A stretch of 52,516 nucleotides of DNA, taken from contig PAOQ02000009.1 in NCBI GenBank assembly GCA_002708105.2, positions 15,678 through 68,193 on the forward strand, read 5' to 3'. Under the pieces are notes generated by a model. That model searched no databases, had not been told where the DNA came from, and saw only the letters and a program-made list of their open reading frames with translations. The translations under genes were made by a program, and so were the position numbers. Position 1 is the first letter of the stretch; each line of letters begins with the position of its first letter. Source of the DNA: a bacterium. GTDB lineage: Bacteria > Desulfobacterota_D > UBA1144. This document shows positions 37,126 to 44,792 of the stretch, in pieces.

Positions 37126-38691
37126 ATGAAGCTTGCTACATCTAATCAAATTAAACAGATCGATAAACTATCTACGTCAAAATATCATATTCCTAGTCAA
37201 ATTAGGATGGAAATTGCAGGAATTAAATCATATGAAATCGTTAAAAGAGAATATGCTCCAAGAAACACATTGATAGTAATTGGAACAGGTAATAATGGTG
37301 GGGACGGATTAGTGCTGGCCAGATACCTAAAGCTTAATGGATATAAATGCTCAATCTTAATAACAAAAACCTCAAAAATTCAATCTGGTGACTTTAAAAG
37401 TAATCTTTTAATGATTAAAAAACTAAAAATTCAAACAATAAAAGACTTAAAAAAAGTAAGATTTAAGGATTATGATCTAATTATTGACGGAATTTTTGGC
37501 GTCGGGCTAAATAGACCTTTAAATAATAAAATCTTGGATTTAGTTAAAAGGTTAAATAAAGAATCTACCCCTATATGTTCTCTGGATTTACCTTCAGGTT
37601 TGAATCCTGATAACGGTAAAACATATTCAGGCTCAATAGTTGCTGACACAACAATAACATACGACTTTGCAAAACCTGGCTTGGTAACAGATCCTGGTGC
37701 AAAGTTTAGTAAAAAAGTTTTTATCGTTAGCCTACCCACACCAAATGACTTAACGAAACAATTAAATACCTACTTTATTAATTCGAATTTTTTTACTAAC
37801 TTTTTTAGAGAAAGAAGTAAGTCATCAAACAAAGGTACATTTGGTCACGTATTGATAATTGGAGGATCAAAGAATATGTCAGGTGCAGTATTATTATCTG
37901 GACTAGCAGCTTATAAATCAGGAAGTGGGCTTGTAACTTTGTGTGTGCCAAGGAATATAAGTAGTAACTTAAAAAATAAAATTCCTGAGGCAATAATATT
38001 AGAAGTACCAAATTCTAGCGATTCTTCTACAATGGATGAGAATAAACTTTTTCCATTATTGAAAAAGAATATTAGAAAAGAGCCCTCATGTGTAGTAATA
38101 GGACCAGGTCTAGGTAATAGAAAAAATCTAATAAAAATTATCGAGGATTCTTTTAAGTTTTTTAACTGTCCTATTATTCTTGATGCAGATGGGCTTAACT
38201 TAATTTCTAATAATCCCAAAATATTAAAAAAATATAAGAATGATTTGATTATCACTCCTCATCCAGGTGAAATGTCCAAATTGTGCAATGAATCGATCAA
38301 ATCAATTCAAAGCAATAGAATTGAATTTGCACAGAAAATATCAAAAGACTTAAAATGCATTTCTGTTCTTAAAGGATTTAGAACTATATTGTCAGATAAA
38401 TCTGGAAAGACTTTCATTAATGGATCTGGAAACGAAGGTATGGCAACTGGTGGTATGGGTGATGCCCTAACTGGAATAATTGCTAGTTTCATAGGACAAG
38501 GATATTCAAGTATAGACTCAGCTATCTTAGGCGTTTTTCTTCATGGAAAGGCTGGCGACACTATAGGCTCAAAAATCTCGAAGCGTGGGATACTTGCATC
38601 TCAAATTATTAAAGAACTTCCTAATACTATATTATCATTGGAAAAAAACTCGCATTCCCCTAATCCGATATATAAAATTGAAAATGAATAA
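37126..38691 (+). CDS. nnr: bifunctional NAD(P)HX epimerase / ADP- or ATP-dependent NAD(P)HX dehydratase
   Basis: Repairs hydrated NAD(P)H. The N-terminal YjeF_N epimerase domain has IVIGTGNNGGDGLVLARYLK and DLIIDGIFGVGLNRPL, with CSLDLPSGLNPDNGK. From about residue 225 the ribokinase-like dehydratase domain has HVLIIGGSKNMSGAVLLSG, VIGPGLGN, LDADGLNLI, TPHPGEMSKL and the GMGDALTG nucleotide loop. About 521 aa, the usual fused length. The track start is ATG 37114. The ATG at 37126 (MKLATSNQIKQID) resembles family N-termini better. Neither has a strong RBS. It overlaps tsaE by 8 bp and begins the nnr-tsaE-lysC-cimA unit. Confidence 0.92.
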   Translation: MKLATSNQIKQIDKLSTSKYHIPSQIRMEIAGIKSYEIVKREYAPRNTLIVIGTGNNGGDGLVLARYLKLNGYKCSILITKTSKIQSGDFKSNLLMIKKLKIQTIKDLKKVRFKDYDLIIDGIFGVGLNRPLNNKILDLVKRLNKESTPICSLDLPSGLNPDNGKTYSGSIVADTTITYDFAKPGLVTDPGAKFSKKVFIVSLPTPNDLTKQLNTYFINSNFFTNFFRERSKSSNKGTFGHVLIIGGSKNMSGAVLLSGLAAYKSGSGLVTLCVPRNISSNLKNKIPEAIILEVPNSSDSSTMDENKLFPLLKKNIRKEPSCVVIGPGLGNRKNLIKIIEDSFKFFNCPIILDADGLNLISNNPKILKKYKNDLIITPHPGEMSKLCNESIKSIQSNRIEFAQKISKDLKCISVLKGFRTILSDKSGKTFINGSGNEGMATGGMGDALTGIIASFIGQGYSSIDSAILGVFLHGKAGDTIGSKISKRGILASQIIKELPNTILSLEKNSHSPNPIYKIENE

Positions 38692-39121
38692 TAAAATTAC
38701 TAATGCTTCTATAAACGAGACTAAAATTCTGGCAGATGAAATTTCTCTTAATATTAAAGATGGTGATTTAATACTTTTAAGCGGAGAAATGGGTTCAGGA
38801 AAGACGCAATTTGTTAGATTTCTTTGTGAGAGCTTAAATACAATAACATCCGTATCTAGCCCTAGTTTCCTAATATTAAATCAATATGAAACTAAGAATA
38901 GATTCAATATATTCCATTTTGATTTCTATAGACTTGCTGACGCTAGAGATTTAGAAGAAATAGGTTTTTTTGAAATACTTGACTCTAACCAAGGACTAAT
39001 GGTCATCGAATGGCCAAATAATTTTAGAAGTTTATTTTCTAAGAAAAAAAATATAATAGATATTTATTTTAATTTTATAAAGGATAATATAAATCTAAGA
39101 GATATTATAATTAAAGGATAA
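38684..39121 (+). CDS. tsaE: tRNA threonylcarbamoyladenosine biosynthesis ATPase TsaE
   Basis: P-loop ATPase that cycles the TsaB-TsaD complex during t6A synthesis. The Walker A is LLSGEMGSGKTQFVRF. Family motifs SSPSFLILNQYE, FHFDFYRLADARDLEEIGF and VIEWPNNF are all present. The track starts 99 bp upstream inside nnr. The proper start is ATG 38684 (MNNKITNASINETKILADEI), which overlaps the nnr stop and gives 145 aa, the normal size. It is followed by lysC after 8 bp. Confidence 0.92.
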   Translation: MNNKITNASINETKILADEISLNIKDGDLILLSGEMGSGKTQFVRFLCESLNTITSVSSPSFLILNQYETKNRFNIFHFDFYRLADARDLEEIGFFEILDSNQGLMVIEWPNNFRSLFSKKKNIIDIYFNFIKDNINLRDIIIKG

Positions 39122-39129
39122 AAAACAGT

Positions 39130-40353
39130 ATGGATTTAATAGTTCAAAAATATGGTGGTACTAGCGTAGGAAGTACTGAAAAAATTAAATATATTGCGAA
39201 AAATATCTCTAAATTAACGAAAAAGAATAAATCTATAGTTGTTGTAGTTTCAGCTATGGCAGGCGAAACAGATAGGCTAGATAAGATTACCAAGAAAATT
39301 TCTAAAATACCAAATGAAAAAGAATATGATCAAGTCATTTCTTCCGGAGAGAAAATATCAGCTGGTTTATTAAGCATTGCCCTTTTAGAAATCAAAACAA
39401 AAGCTGTTTCTTTGGATCCATCAAAATTTGATCTTTTAACAGATGATTTACATTCAAAAGCTAAAATATTATCAGTAGGTACAAAAAAAATAAAAAATCT
39501 TTTAAAAGAAGGTTTTGTTGTTGTGGTGCCAGGATTTCAAGGTATTAATTCTAAAGGTGATGTTACAACACTAGGAAGAGGCGGTTCAGATTTAACTGCC
39601 GTTGCACTTGCCTCAGCTCTTAAAGCAAGCCACTGTGAATTACTTAAAGATGACGTAGATGGTATTTATACTACCGATCCGAGACTTTACAAAGATGCAA
39701 AAAAAATAAATTATATCTCTTATCCTGAGATGCTAGAGATGTCTAGTTTGGGTTCAAAAGTATTGCAGGCAAAGGCAGTAGAGTATGCTAACAATTTAAA
39801 AGTAAAATTGTATGTAAAATCTACAAGTAAAACGACTAACAAAGGAACATGGGTTATGGATGAAAAAAGCATACCAATTAAAGAAAGAAAAATTATTACT
39901 GGTGTCACACATGATTTAAAACAATCAAAAATTACTGTTTCTGGTATTGAGGATGTACCTGGAGTTGCATCAAAAATTTTTAAACCTATAGGTGCTGCAG
40001 GAATTGTTGTAGATATGATTGTGCAAAATATTAGTATAGATAATAAAACTGATTTAACATTTACAATTCCAAAGGATGATTTAAACAAGACTGTAAAGAT
40101 TTTAAAGTCTAATAAATCAAAGATTAATTATAGAGAAATTATACAAGATAAAGAAATTGCTCTAATATCTATTGTAGGGGCAGGGATGAAAACTCATACT
40201 GGAATTGCTACTAGAATGTTTGATACTTTATCAAATGCGAAAATTAATATTAGTATGATAAGCACCTCTGAAATCAAAATCTCATGTGTAATAAATCAAT
40301 CAAAATGTAAAAAAGCTATCCAATATTTACACAAGGAGTTCAAGTTAGATTAA
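39130..40353 (+). CDS. lysC: aspartate kinase
   Basis: First step of the aspartate pathway to lysine, threonine, methionine and diaminopimelate. The N-terminal kinase motif is VQKYGGTSVGSTEKI. FQGINSKGDVTTLGRGGSDL and LKDDVDGIYTTDPR follow. Two C-terminal ACT domains (from ~265: ITVSGIEDVPGVASKIF and LISIVGAGMKTHTGIATRMF) imply feedback control by lysine and/or threonine. 407 aa is the monofunctional type. It is followed by cimA after 3 bp. Confidence 0.96.
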   Translation: MDLIVQKYGGTSVGSTEKIKYIAKNISKLTKKNKSIVVVVSAMAGETDRLDKITKKISKIPNEKEYDQVISSGEKISAGLLSIALLEIKTKAVSLDPSKFDLLTDDLHSKAKILSVGTKKIKNLLKEGFVVVVPGFQGINSKGDVTTLGRGGSDLTAVALASALKASHCELLKDDVDGIYTTDPRLYKDAKKINYISYPEMLEMSSLGSKVLQAKAVEYANNLKVKLYVKSTSKTTNKGTWVMDEKSIPIKERKIITGVTHDLKQSKITVSGIEDVPGVASKIFKPIGAAGIVVDMIVQNISIDNKTDLTFTIPKDDLNKTVKILKSNKSKINYREIIQDKEIALISIVGAGMKTHTGIATRMFDTLSNAKINISMISTSEIKISCVINQSKCKKAIQYLHKEFKLD

Positions 40354-40356
40354 TTT

Positions 40357-41925
40357 ATGTCAAAAAAAGTTTTAGCATATGATGTAACTTTAAGAGATGG
40401 GACTCAAGGGGAAGGTATATCTTTTTCTGTTAAAGATAAAATAAAAGTCAGCCACAAAATTGATGAATTAGGAGTTGAATACATTGAAGGTGGATGGCCA
40501 GGGTCAAATGAAAGAGATGAGGGATTCTTTAGAGAAGCAAAGAAACAAAGGTATGTAAATTCAAAAATAGTTGCATTTGGTAGCACTAGAAGAGCAAAAA
40601 GTACATGCGATGATGATTTGAATATACAGGCATTACTTCAAGCTGAAACACCAGCAGTAACAATTGTAGGAAAAACATGGGATTTTCATGTTTCAGAGGC
40701 ATTGAAAATAACAAATGAAGAAAACCTTCAATTGATATCTGATTCTATAGAATATTTATCGAATAGAACCGAAGAAGTTTTTTTTGATGCTGAGCATTTT
40801 TTTGATGGTTTTAAAGCAAATAAAGAATTTACTTTAAACTGTATTGATCTTGCTGTTGAAAGTGGTGCAAATGGTATTATTTTATGCGATACAAATGGTG
40901 GAACAACTCCATGGGAAATATATGATATTGTTGAAGAAGTTAAACAAAAGCATAAGAAAATAGTTCTAGGAATTCATACTCATAATGATTCGGGACTTGG
41001 AGTAGCTAATGCATTAGCTGCAGTTAGGGCTGGAGCAAATCAAGTTCAGGGAACAATAAATGGTTATGGTGAAAGATGTGGAAATGCTAACTTATGTACG
41101 ATTATTGCTAATCTTAACTTAAAGATGGGGATTAAATGCATAACAGACAAGAACCTAAAAAGACTATATGAGGTTTCAAATTACATTAGTGAATTAGCAA
41201 ACCTAGGTCATGATAGTAAGTCACCATTTATTGGTAGAAGCGCCTTTGCTCACAAGGGCGGCATCCATGTTAATGCAATTGTTAAAAACAATCTTACTTA
41301 TGAGCACATTAATCCTGAAGAAGTTGGAAACTCAAGAAGAATCTTAATTTCTGACTTAGCGGGAAAAAGCAATATCCTTTATAAGCTAAAAGAGTTAGGA
41401 ATAATAAAGGGGGTTTCTGATGATAATATCTCTGAAATATTATCCGAACTTAAAAAACTTGAGAATGTTGGATATGAATTTGAAGGAGTAGATGCTTCTT
41501 TTGAATTACTTGTAAAAACAATTTCAGGGCAATATAAACCAAAAATAGAGTTGATTGAAACTGAAATCAATACGAGACAAATTGTACCCTCAAACGAATC
41601 ATCTGCGAAAGTTGTATTAAAAATCGATGATGAAACTATCGAAAATACAGCCTCAGGCTCAGGACCTGTGAATGCATTAGATCTAGCGTTAAGAGGTGCT
41701 CTAACAGATAAATATTCTTTTCTAAATGAAGTTACACTTACTGACTATAGAGTAAGAGTTGTTGGAAGCAACAAAGGAACTGAGTCGCTTGTTAGAGTCA
41801 TTATTGAATCAAGCGATAAAGACAGCAGTTGGTCAACTATTGGTGTATCATCTGATATTGTGGATGCTAGCTGGAGAGCTCTTATTGATAGTATTGAATT
41901 TAAGCTTATGAAGATTTCTTCTTAG
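40357..41925 (+). CDS. cimA: (R)-citramalate synthase
   Basis: DRE-TIM metallolyase that joins acetyl-CoA and pyruvate to citramalate, opening the threonine-independent route to isoleucine. DVTLRDGTQGEGISFSVKDK and EYIEGGWPGSNERD match the Geobacter-type CimA rather than LeuA (GGWPGSN). The metal-binding HTHNDSGLGVANALAA and the NGYGERCGNANL loop follow. A C-terminal LeuA-dimer regulatory domain occupies about 390-520. 522 aa is normal. With leuCD and ilvC in the window it supplies 2-oxobutyrate. Its last 20 bp overlap the convergent merR-like gene. Confidence 0.93.
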   Translation: MSKKVLAYDVTLRDGTQGEGISFSVKDKIKVSHKIDELGVEYIEGGWPGSNERDEGFFREAKKQRYVNSKIVAFGSTRRAKSTCDDDLNIQALLQAETPAVTIVGKTWDFHVSEALKITNEENLQLISDSIEYLSNRTEEVFFDAEHFFDGFKANKEFTLNCIDLAVESGANGIILCDTNGGTTPWEIYDIVEEVKQKHKKIVLGIHTHNDSGLGVANALAAVRAGANQVQGTINGYGERCGNANLCTIIANLNLKMGIKCITDKNLKRLYEVSNYISELANLGHDSKSPFIGRSAFAHKGGIHVNAIVKNNLTYEHINPEEVGNSRRILISDLAGKSNILYKLKELGIIKGVSDDNISEILSELKKLENVGYEFEGVDASFELLVKTISGQYKPKIELIETEINTRQIVPSNESSAKVVLKIDDETIENTASGSGPVNALDLALRGALTDKYSFLNEVTLTDYRVRVVGSNKGTESLVRVIIESSDKDSSWSTIGVSSDIVDASWRALIDSIEFKLMKISS

Positions 41926-42625
41926 TTTTCATGTATTCATTGAGTGATACTTTAAATTCACTTTGAACTTTCTTACTAGCTTTTTTTATTGGCCCAACAA
42001 CCATATTATCGTATGTTTCAAAAGCTGAATCCTCAAGAATCTTATCTTTAGATGTTCGTGCTAATTTTAAACAAATCACTGTTATATAAAAGATTGACTT
42101 AAAAAGAGATTTTCTAGCTTCATTTACATTATATTTCTCTAAATGTTCATTAGATTTTAATAAAGCTGTGAAACCCTGACCAGCAAATAAAGTCATAATC
42201 TTTGATAATTCTTTAGAATTTTTTGTTTCTATTACACGAACAAGGGGAGCCTCTAATGCGGCTGATAATTGCTCTGGTCCTTCAGTTAAAACTTTTGCTA
42301 ATTCTTTTAGCTTATCTTTATCTTGAGTTTCTAACATTTCTTGTATTGAGTTCTTAACATAATCAAGCGCATAAGTATCTCTAATTTCGTCTATCTCTAA
42401 TCCTTTCTTTTTTAATTTCTTTATTTCAACAATTTTTTCAAGTGTATCTCTGGGATAAAGAATTTCTGGCGAAGATGAAGACGTAGAATCATCAACTTTA
42501 AATGTTGCCGGCGGTATTAAACCTAACTCCGAATACATACTGATAGTTTCTTTTGGATTTGGACCTAAATCTATCTTTTTTTTCTGAAGAGTTACTATCA
42601 AATTATGCAAAGTAATTTTTTTCAT
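41906..42625 (-). CDS. MerR-type DNA-binding regulator with long helical C-terminus
   Basis: The N-terminus resembles a MerR winged helix: ETISMYSELGLIPPAT, then LYPRDTLEKIVEIKKLKKKG and LEIDEIRDTYALDY. The classic YR wing is degenerate and a Ser-rich stretch (DDSTSSSSPE) lies inside it. The remaining ~150 residues are predicted mostly alpha-helical without cysteines or a known ligand domain. The track uses TTG 42628. The ATG at 42625 gives 239 aa. The 3' end overlaps cimA by 20 bp on the opposite strand. Target and signal unknown. Confidence 0.65.
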   Translation of the reverse strand: MKKITLHNLIVTLQKKKIDLGPNPKETISMYSELGLIPPATFKVDDSTSSSSPEILYPRDTLEKIVEIKKLKKKGLEIDEIRDTYALDYVKNSIQEMLETQDKDKLKELAKVLTEGPEQLSAALEAPLVRVIETKNSKELSKIMTLFAGQGFTALLKSNEHLEKYNVNEARKSLFKSIFYITVICLKLARTSKDKILEDSAFETYDNMVVGPIKKASKKVQSEFKVSLNEYMKTKKKSS

Positions 42626-42664
42626 CAATATAATTATTCTGCTATCAAAAATAAAGTCAAAATC

Positions 42665-43024
42665 TTATGCTATCTTTTGAGAGATAATACACACCCAACA
42701 ATCTGATTCTAAGGTCTTACCCCAAAAAGGAAGGTATGATTTCAGGGAAAACTCTTTACTCCTATATTTGAACAAAATATCTATTTTATTACTTGATATA
42801 ATCTTTGATATACAACTTTGACTTTTAGAAGTTGTTTTATTAAGTTTACTAAATCTTTGATCTAGGAAATAATCTTCAGGCTTATTAACCTCAATCATTA
42901 TATTATACTTAGACAAAAATAAATCATCACAATTAGGAAGGATAAATTTTTTATTTAATTCACCTCTTATATCTAAAAAACAATATTTTCTTCTATTAAA
43001 TGAATAATATTCAAACTGAATCAT
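42665..43024 (-). CDS. uncharacterised 119-aa protein downstream of coaX
   Basis: I do not recognise a family. The protein is rich in Tyr, Phe, Lys and Ser, with short hydrophobic beta-like stretches (YCFLDIRGEL, YNIMIEVNK, CWVCIISQKIA). There is no signal peptide or long transmembrane segment, and four cysteines are scattered (YCFL, LPNCDD, SQSCIS, SDCWVC), plus none in a CxxC pair. It starts right after the coaX stop, which argues for real co-expression. Base composition is like its neighbours. Confidence 0.6.
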   Translation of the reverse strand: MIQFEYYSFNRRKYCFLDIRGELNKKFILPNCDDLFLSKYNIMIEVNKPEDYFLDQRFSKLNKTTSKSQSCISKIISSNKIDILFKYRSKEFSLKSYLPFWGKTLESDCWVCIISQKIA

Positions 43025-43025
43025 T

Positions 43026-43781
43026 TTAATTAGTCTTTTTTATAAAATTTATTATTCCATTTAAAACTAAGCTTGAATGGTATTTATAATCTTTGAACTG
43101 TTCAATGAATATATTTGAAATACCACCTGTAATTAAAACTTTAAACTTCAACTGAGATGTTTTTTTAATCTCCCTTACAATTCCTTTAATCATTTCCGAT
43201 TGTCCGTTTAAAAAACCAGATGATAAACATTCAGAAGTAGATGCACCAATTAATTTTTTATCTAAAAGAATATTTTTCTTATTGATCATTGATGTATTCA
43301 TTATTAATGAATAATGTGCTATTAAGGCTCCTGGTAAAATCAGGCCTCCCTTGTGAGATAAATTCTTTTCCAGTATATCGATAGTAGTCGCAGTACCCAT
43401 ATCAATAATGATCAAATTACTCTTTGGATATAAGTAGTTGCCACCAAGGCAATTGAAAAATCTATCTAATCCTAAAGTATTAATTTTTTCATAACTAGAT
43501 TTAAAATTTTTAAAAACCCTTTTTTTTAGGAACTTTACCTTGATGCCTTTCAACAGACTTTTCAAAATACTTTCTATTAATGGTTCAATCTCGCGATTTA
43601 CACTTACTATATATACATATGTAACAAAATTTCTCAGTCTAATATGATTAATTTTAGATTTAAAATTTGACTTAAATACCTTCAGATTTGAGTAATCCAT
43701 AGAATGGACCTCTTCAATATAAGATCCATTGCTAATTGTAAATTTAAGACTTGAATTTCCACAATCAATTAAGAGATACAC
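43026..43781 (-). CDS. coaX: type III pantothenate kinase
   Basis: First step of coenzyme A synthesis, phosphorylating pantothenate with ATP in a K+-dependent ASKHA fold. The phosphate-1 motif is LLIDCGNSSLKFTI at the N-terminus. NTLGLDRFFNCLGG carries the GLDR pantothenate-binding motif, IIIDMGTATTIDIL follows, and GGLILPGALIAHYSLI is the C-terminal signature. 251 aa is typical. The start is GTG (43781), with no in-frame ATG nearby. It is divergent from the small-protein operon across ~67 bp. Confidence 0.92.
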   Translation of the reverse strand: MYLLIDCGNSSLKFTISNGSYIEEVHSMDYSNLKVFKSNFKSKINHIRLRNFVTYVYIVSVNREIEPLIESILKSLLKGIKVKFLKKRVFKNFKSSYEKINTLGLDRFFNCLGGNYLYPKSNLIIIDMGTATTIDILEKNLSHKGGLILPGALIAHYSLIMNTSMINKKNILLDKKLIGASTSECLSSGFLNGQSEMIKGIVREIKKTSQLKFKVLITGGISNIFIEQFKDYKYHSSLVLNGIINFIKKTN

Positions 43782-43796
43782 AATAGTATTATATCA

Positions 43797-43825
43797 TTGA
43801 CAAAGCTATTTATTTAGTATTCAAT
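43797..43825 (+). promoter_or_regulatory. possible sigma-70 promoter of the small-protein operon
   Basis: TTGACA (43797-43802) is perfect. Weak -10 candidates are TATTCA at a 15-bp spacer and TTCAAT at 17 bp. It sits in the divergent gap between coaX and the 68-aa gene, ahead of a strong GGAGG RBS. Confidence 0.4.
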
Positions 43826-43848
43826 TACCTTTTAAATGGAGGATTCTT

Positions 43849-44055
43849 ATGAATGATAAAATAGATAGAATTTGCTGGGATTGTCCAGACCAACCAGTTA
43901 ATAAATGGGAAGTTAAGACTGCTGAGAAAAAAAGAGAAGGTTGTTTATTTACAATTTCATGCTCTAAGTGCAGTAAAGAATCTCAAGTTTTTGGTTGGAT
44001 GATAGGCTGTGAATGCGATTCCTGTAAGAACCAAATGATTGGTGCGGCTAAGTAG
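43849..44055 (+). CDS. 68-aa cysteine-rich protein, possible zinc ribbon
   Basis: Eight cysteines in 68 residues: C9/C12 (ICWDCPD), C32, C38/C41 (SCSKCSK), and C54, C56, C59 (GCECDSCKN). Two or more CxxC pairs suggest a zinc ribbon or small Fe-S protein. The protein is otherwise hydrophilic and has no export signal, so it is probably cytoplasmic. The ATG follows an excellent RBS (GGAGG, 6-nt spacer) and a TTGACA. I do not recognise a named family. It leads two further tiny genes on the same strand. Confidence 0.75.
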   Translation: MNDKIDRICWDCPDQPVNKWEVKTAEKKREGCLFTISCSKCSKESQVFGWMIGCECDSCKNQMIGAAK

Positions 44056-44095
44056 ATAATATTAAATATAAAATATATTTTGGAGTTTATTTATA

Positions 44096-44263
44096 ATGGA
44101 TAATAGATCTATTGATAAGTTTGATTTAAGACTTAGAAGAAGATTTGAAGAAAACAAAGATTTATCTGCTGATGAAATCAAATCTTATACAGAATCTCTT
44201 GAAGACCAATCAGATAATATTGAAGAAATTGTTATTGAAGACGAAAATGTAACAGAGGAGTAA
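44096..44263 (+). CDS. 55-aa acidic protein, below the ORF-track cutoff
   Basis: Read directly from the sequence, an ATG at 44096 opens MDNRSIDKFDLRLRRRFEEN and closes after 55 codons at TAA 44261-44263. The first third is basic (LRLRRRF) and the rest strongly acidic, ending EEIVIEDENVTEE. GGAG lies 10 nt upstream. It fills the space between the Cys-rich gene and the next gene with almost no slack, supporting translation. There is no recognised domain. A polarised basic/acidic small protein could be an adaptor. Confidence 0.65.
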   Translation: MDNRSIDKFDLRLRRRFEENKDLSADEIKSYTESLEDQSDNIEEIVIEDENVTEE

Positions 44264-44268
44264 TTTGA

Positions 44269-44478
44269 TTGAAATTTGAATATAAAGTTTTAAATGTTTC
44301 AGATTTTATTCAGTTAGATGATTCTTCACATGAACTAAGAATTGAAGAAGGTGCTCAACAGAATAAGGTTAAAGAACACTCGGATATTACACAGACCAAA
44401 CTAAATGAGTTGGGTGAAGACGGATGGGAATTGATATCAATTACTAATCAAAGACTTTTCTTTAAGAAAGCCATGTAG
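44269..44478 (+). CDS. 69-aa DUF4177-like protein
   Basis: Begins KFEYKVLNVSDF and ends LNELGEDGWELISITNQRLF, the pattern (W/F-EYKV ... LNxLGxxGWELVxV) typical of DUF4177 small proteins of unknown function. The start codon appears to be TTG (44269), preceded by GAGGAG at a 9-nt distance that is also the end of the 55-aa gene. There is no ATG in frame. The stop lies 3 bp from the convergent 91-aa gene. Third member of the small-protein operon. Confidence 0.72.
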   Translation: MKFEYKVLNVSDFIQLDDSSHELRIEEGAQQNKVKEHSDITQTKLNELGEDGWELISITNQRLFFKKAM

Positions 44479-44481
44479 CTA

Positions 44482-44757
44482 TCAATCATCTTGTAAAATT
44501 TTTTCAATTTCTAAAGCTAAATCTTTATCTATCTTCTCAACATCTTTCCAACTATAAAAATTATTTTTAACATTCATTGCAATATTATTTAAATGAGCAT
44601 CATAAACTTTTTGAGCACCCTCTTCTGCCTGTCTTGCGTCCTCTTTTTCTGCATCAGATAAATCTTTGCCGAATTTTACTGATAACTGCTCTTTTTCGTC
44701 TTTCAGCTTAATCCATATATCTCTGAGCTGAACAATAATATTGGTTTTTGCATCCAT
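44482..44757 (-). CDS. uncharacterised 91-aa helical protein
   Basis: No family recognised. The protein is almost entirely charged and helix-prone (LRDIWIKLKDEKEQL, DAEKEDARQAEEGAQKVYDA, KIDKDLALEIEKILQDD), so a coiled-coil or helical bundle is likely. It has no cysteine, signal peptide or membrane segment. It lies 35 bp upstream-facing from the membrane-protein genes on the same strand and could be the last gene of that unit. Confidence 0.62.
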   Translation of the reverse strand: MDAKTNIIVQLRDIWIKLKDEKEQLSVKFGKDLSDAEKEDARQAEEGAQKVYDAHLNNIAMNVKNNFYSWKDVEKIDKDLALEIEKILQDD

Positions 44758-44792
44758 AAATATATATTACACTAATTATTAATTTTTAAATT

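Noticed and set aside
38585-38683. 33-residue N-terminal extension of tsaE
   Set aside because: It lies within nnr in another frame. The TsaE family begins at the ATG at 38684.
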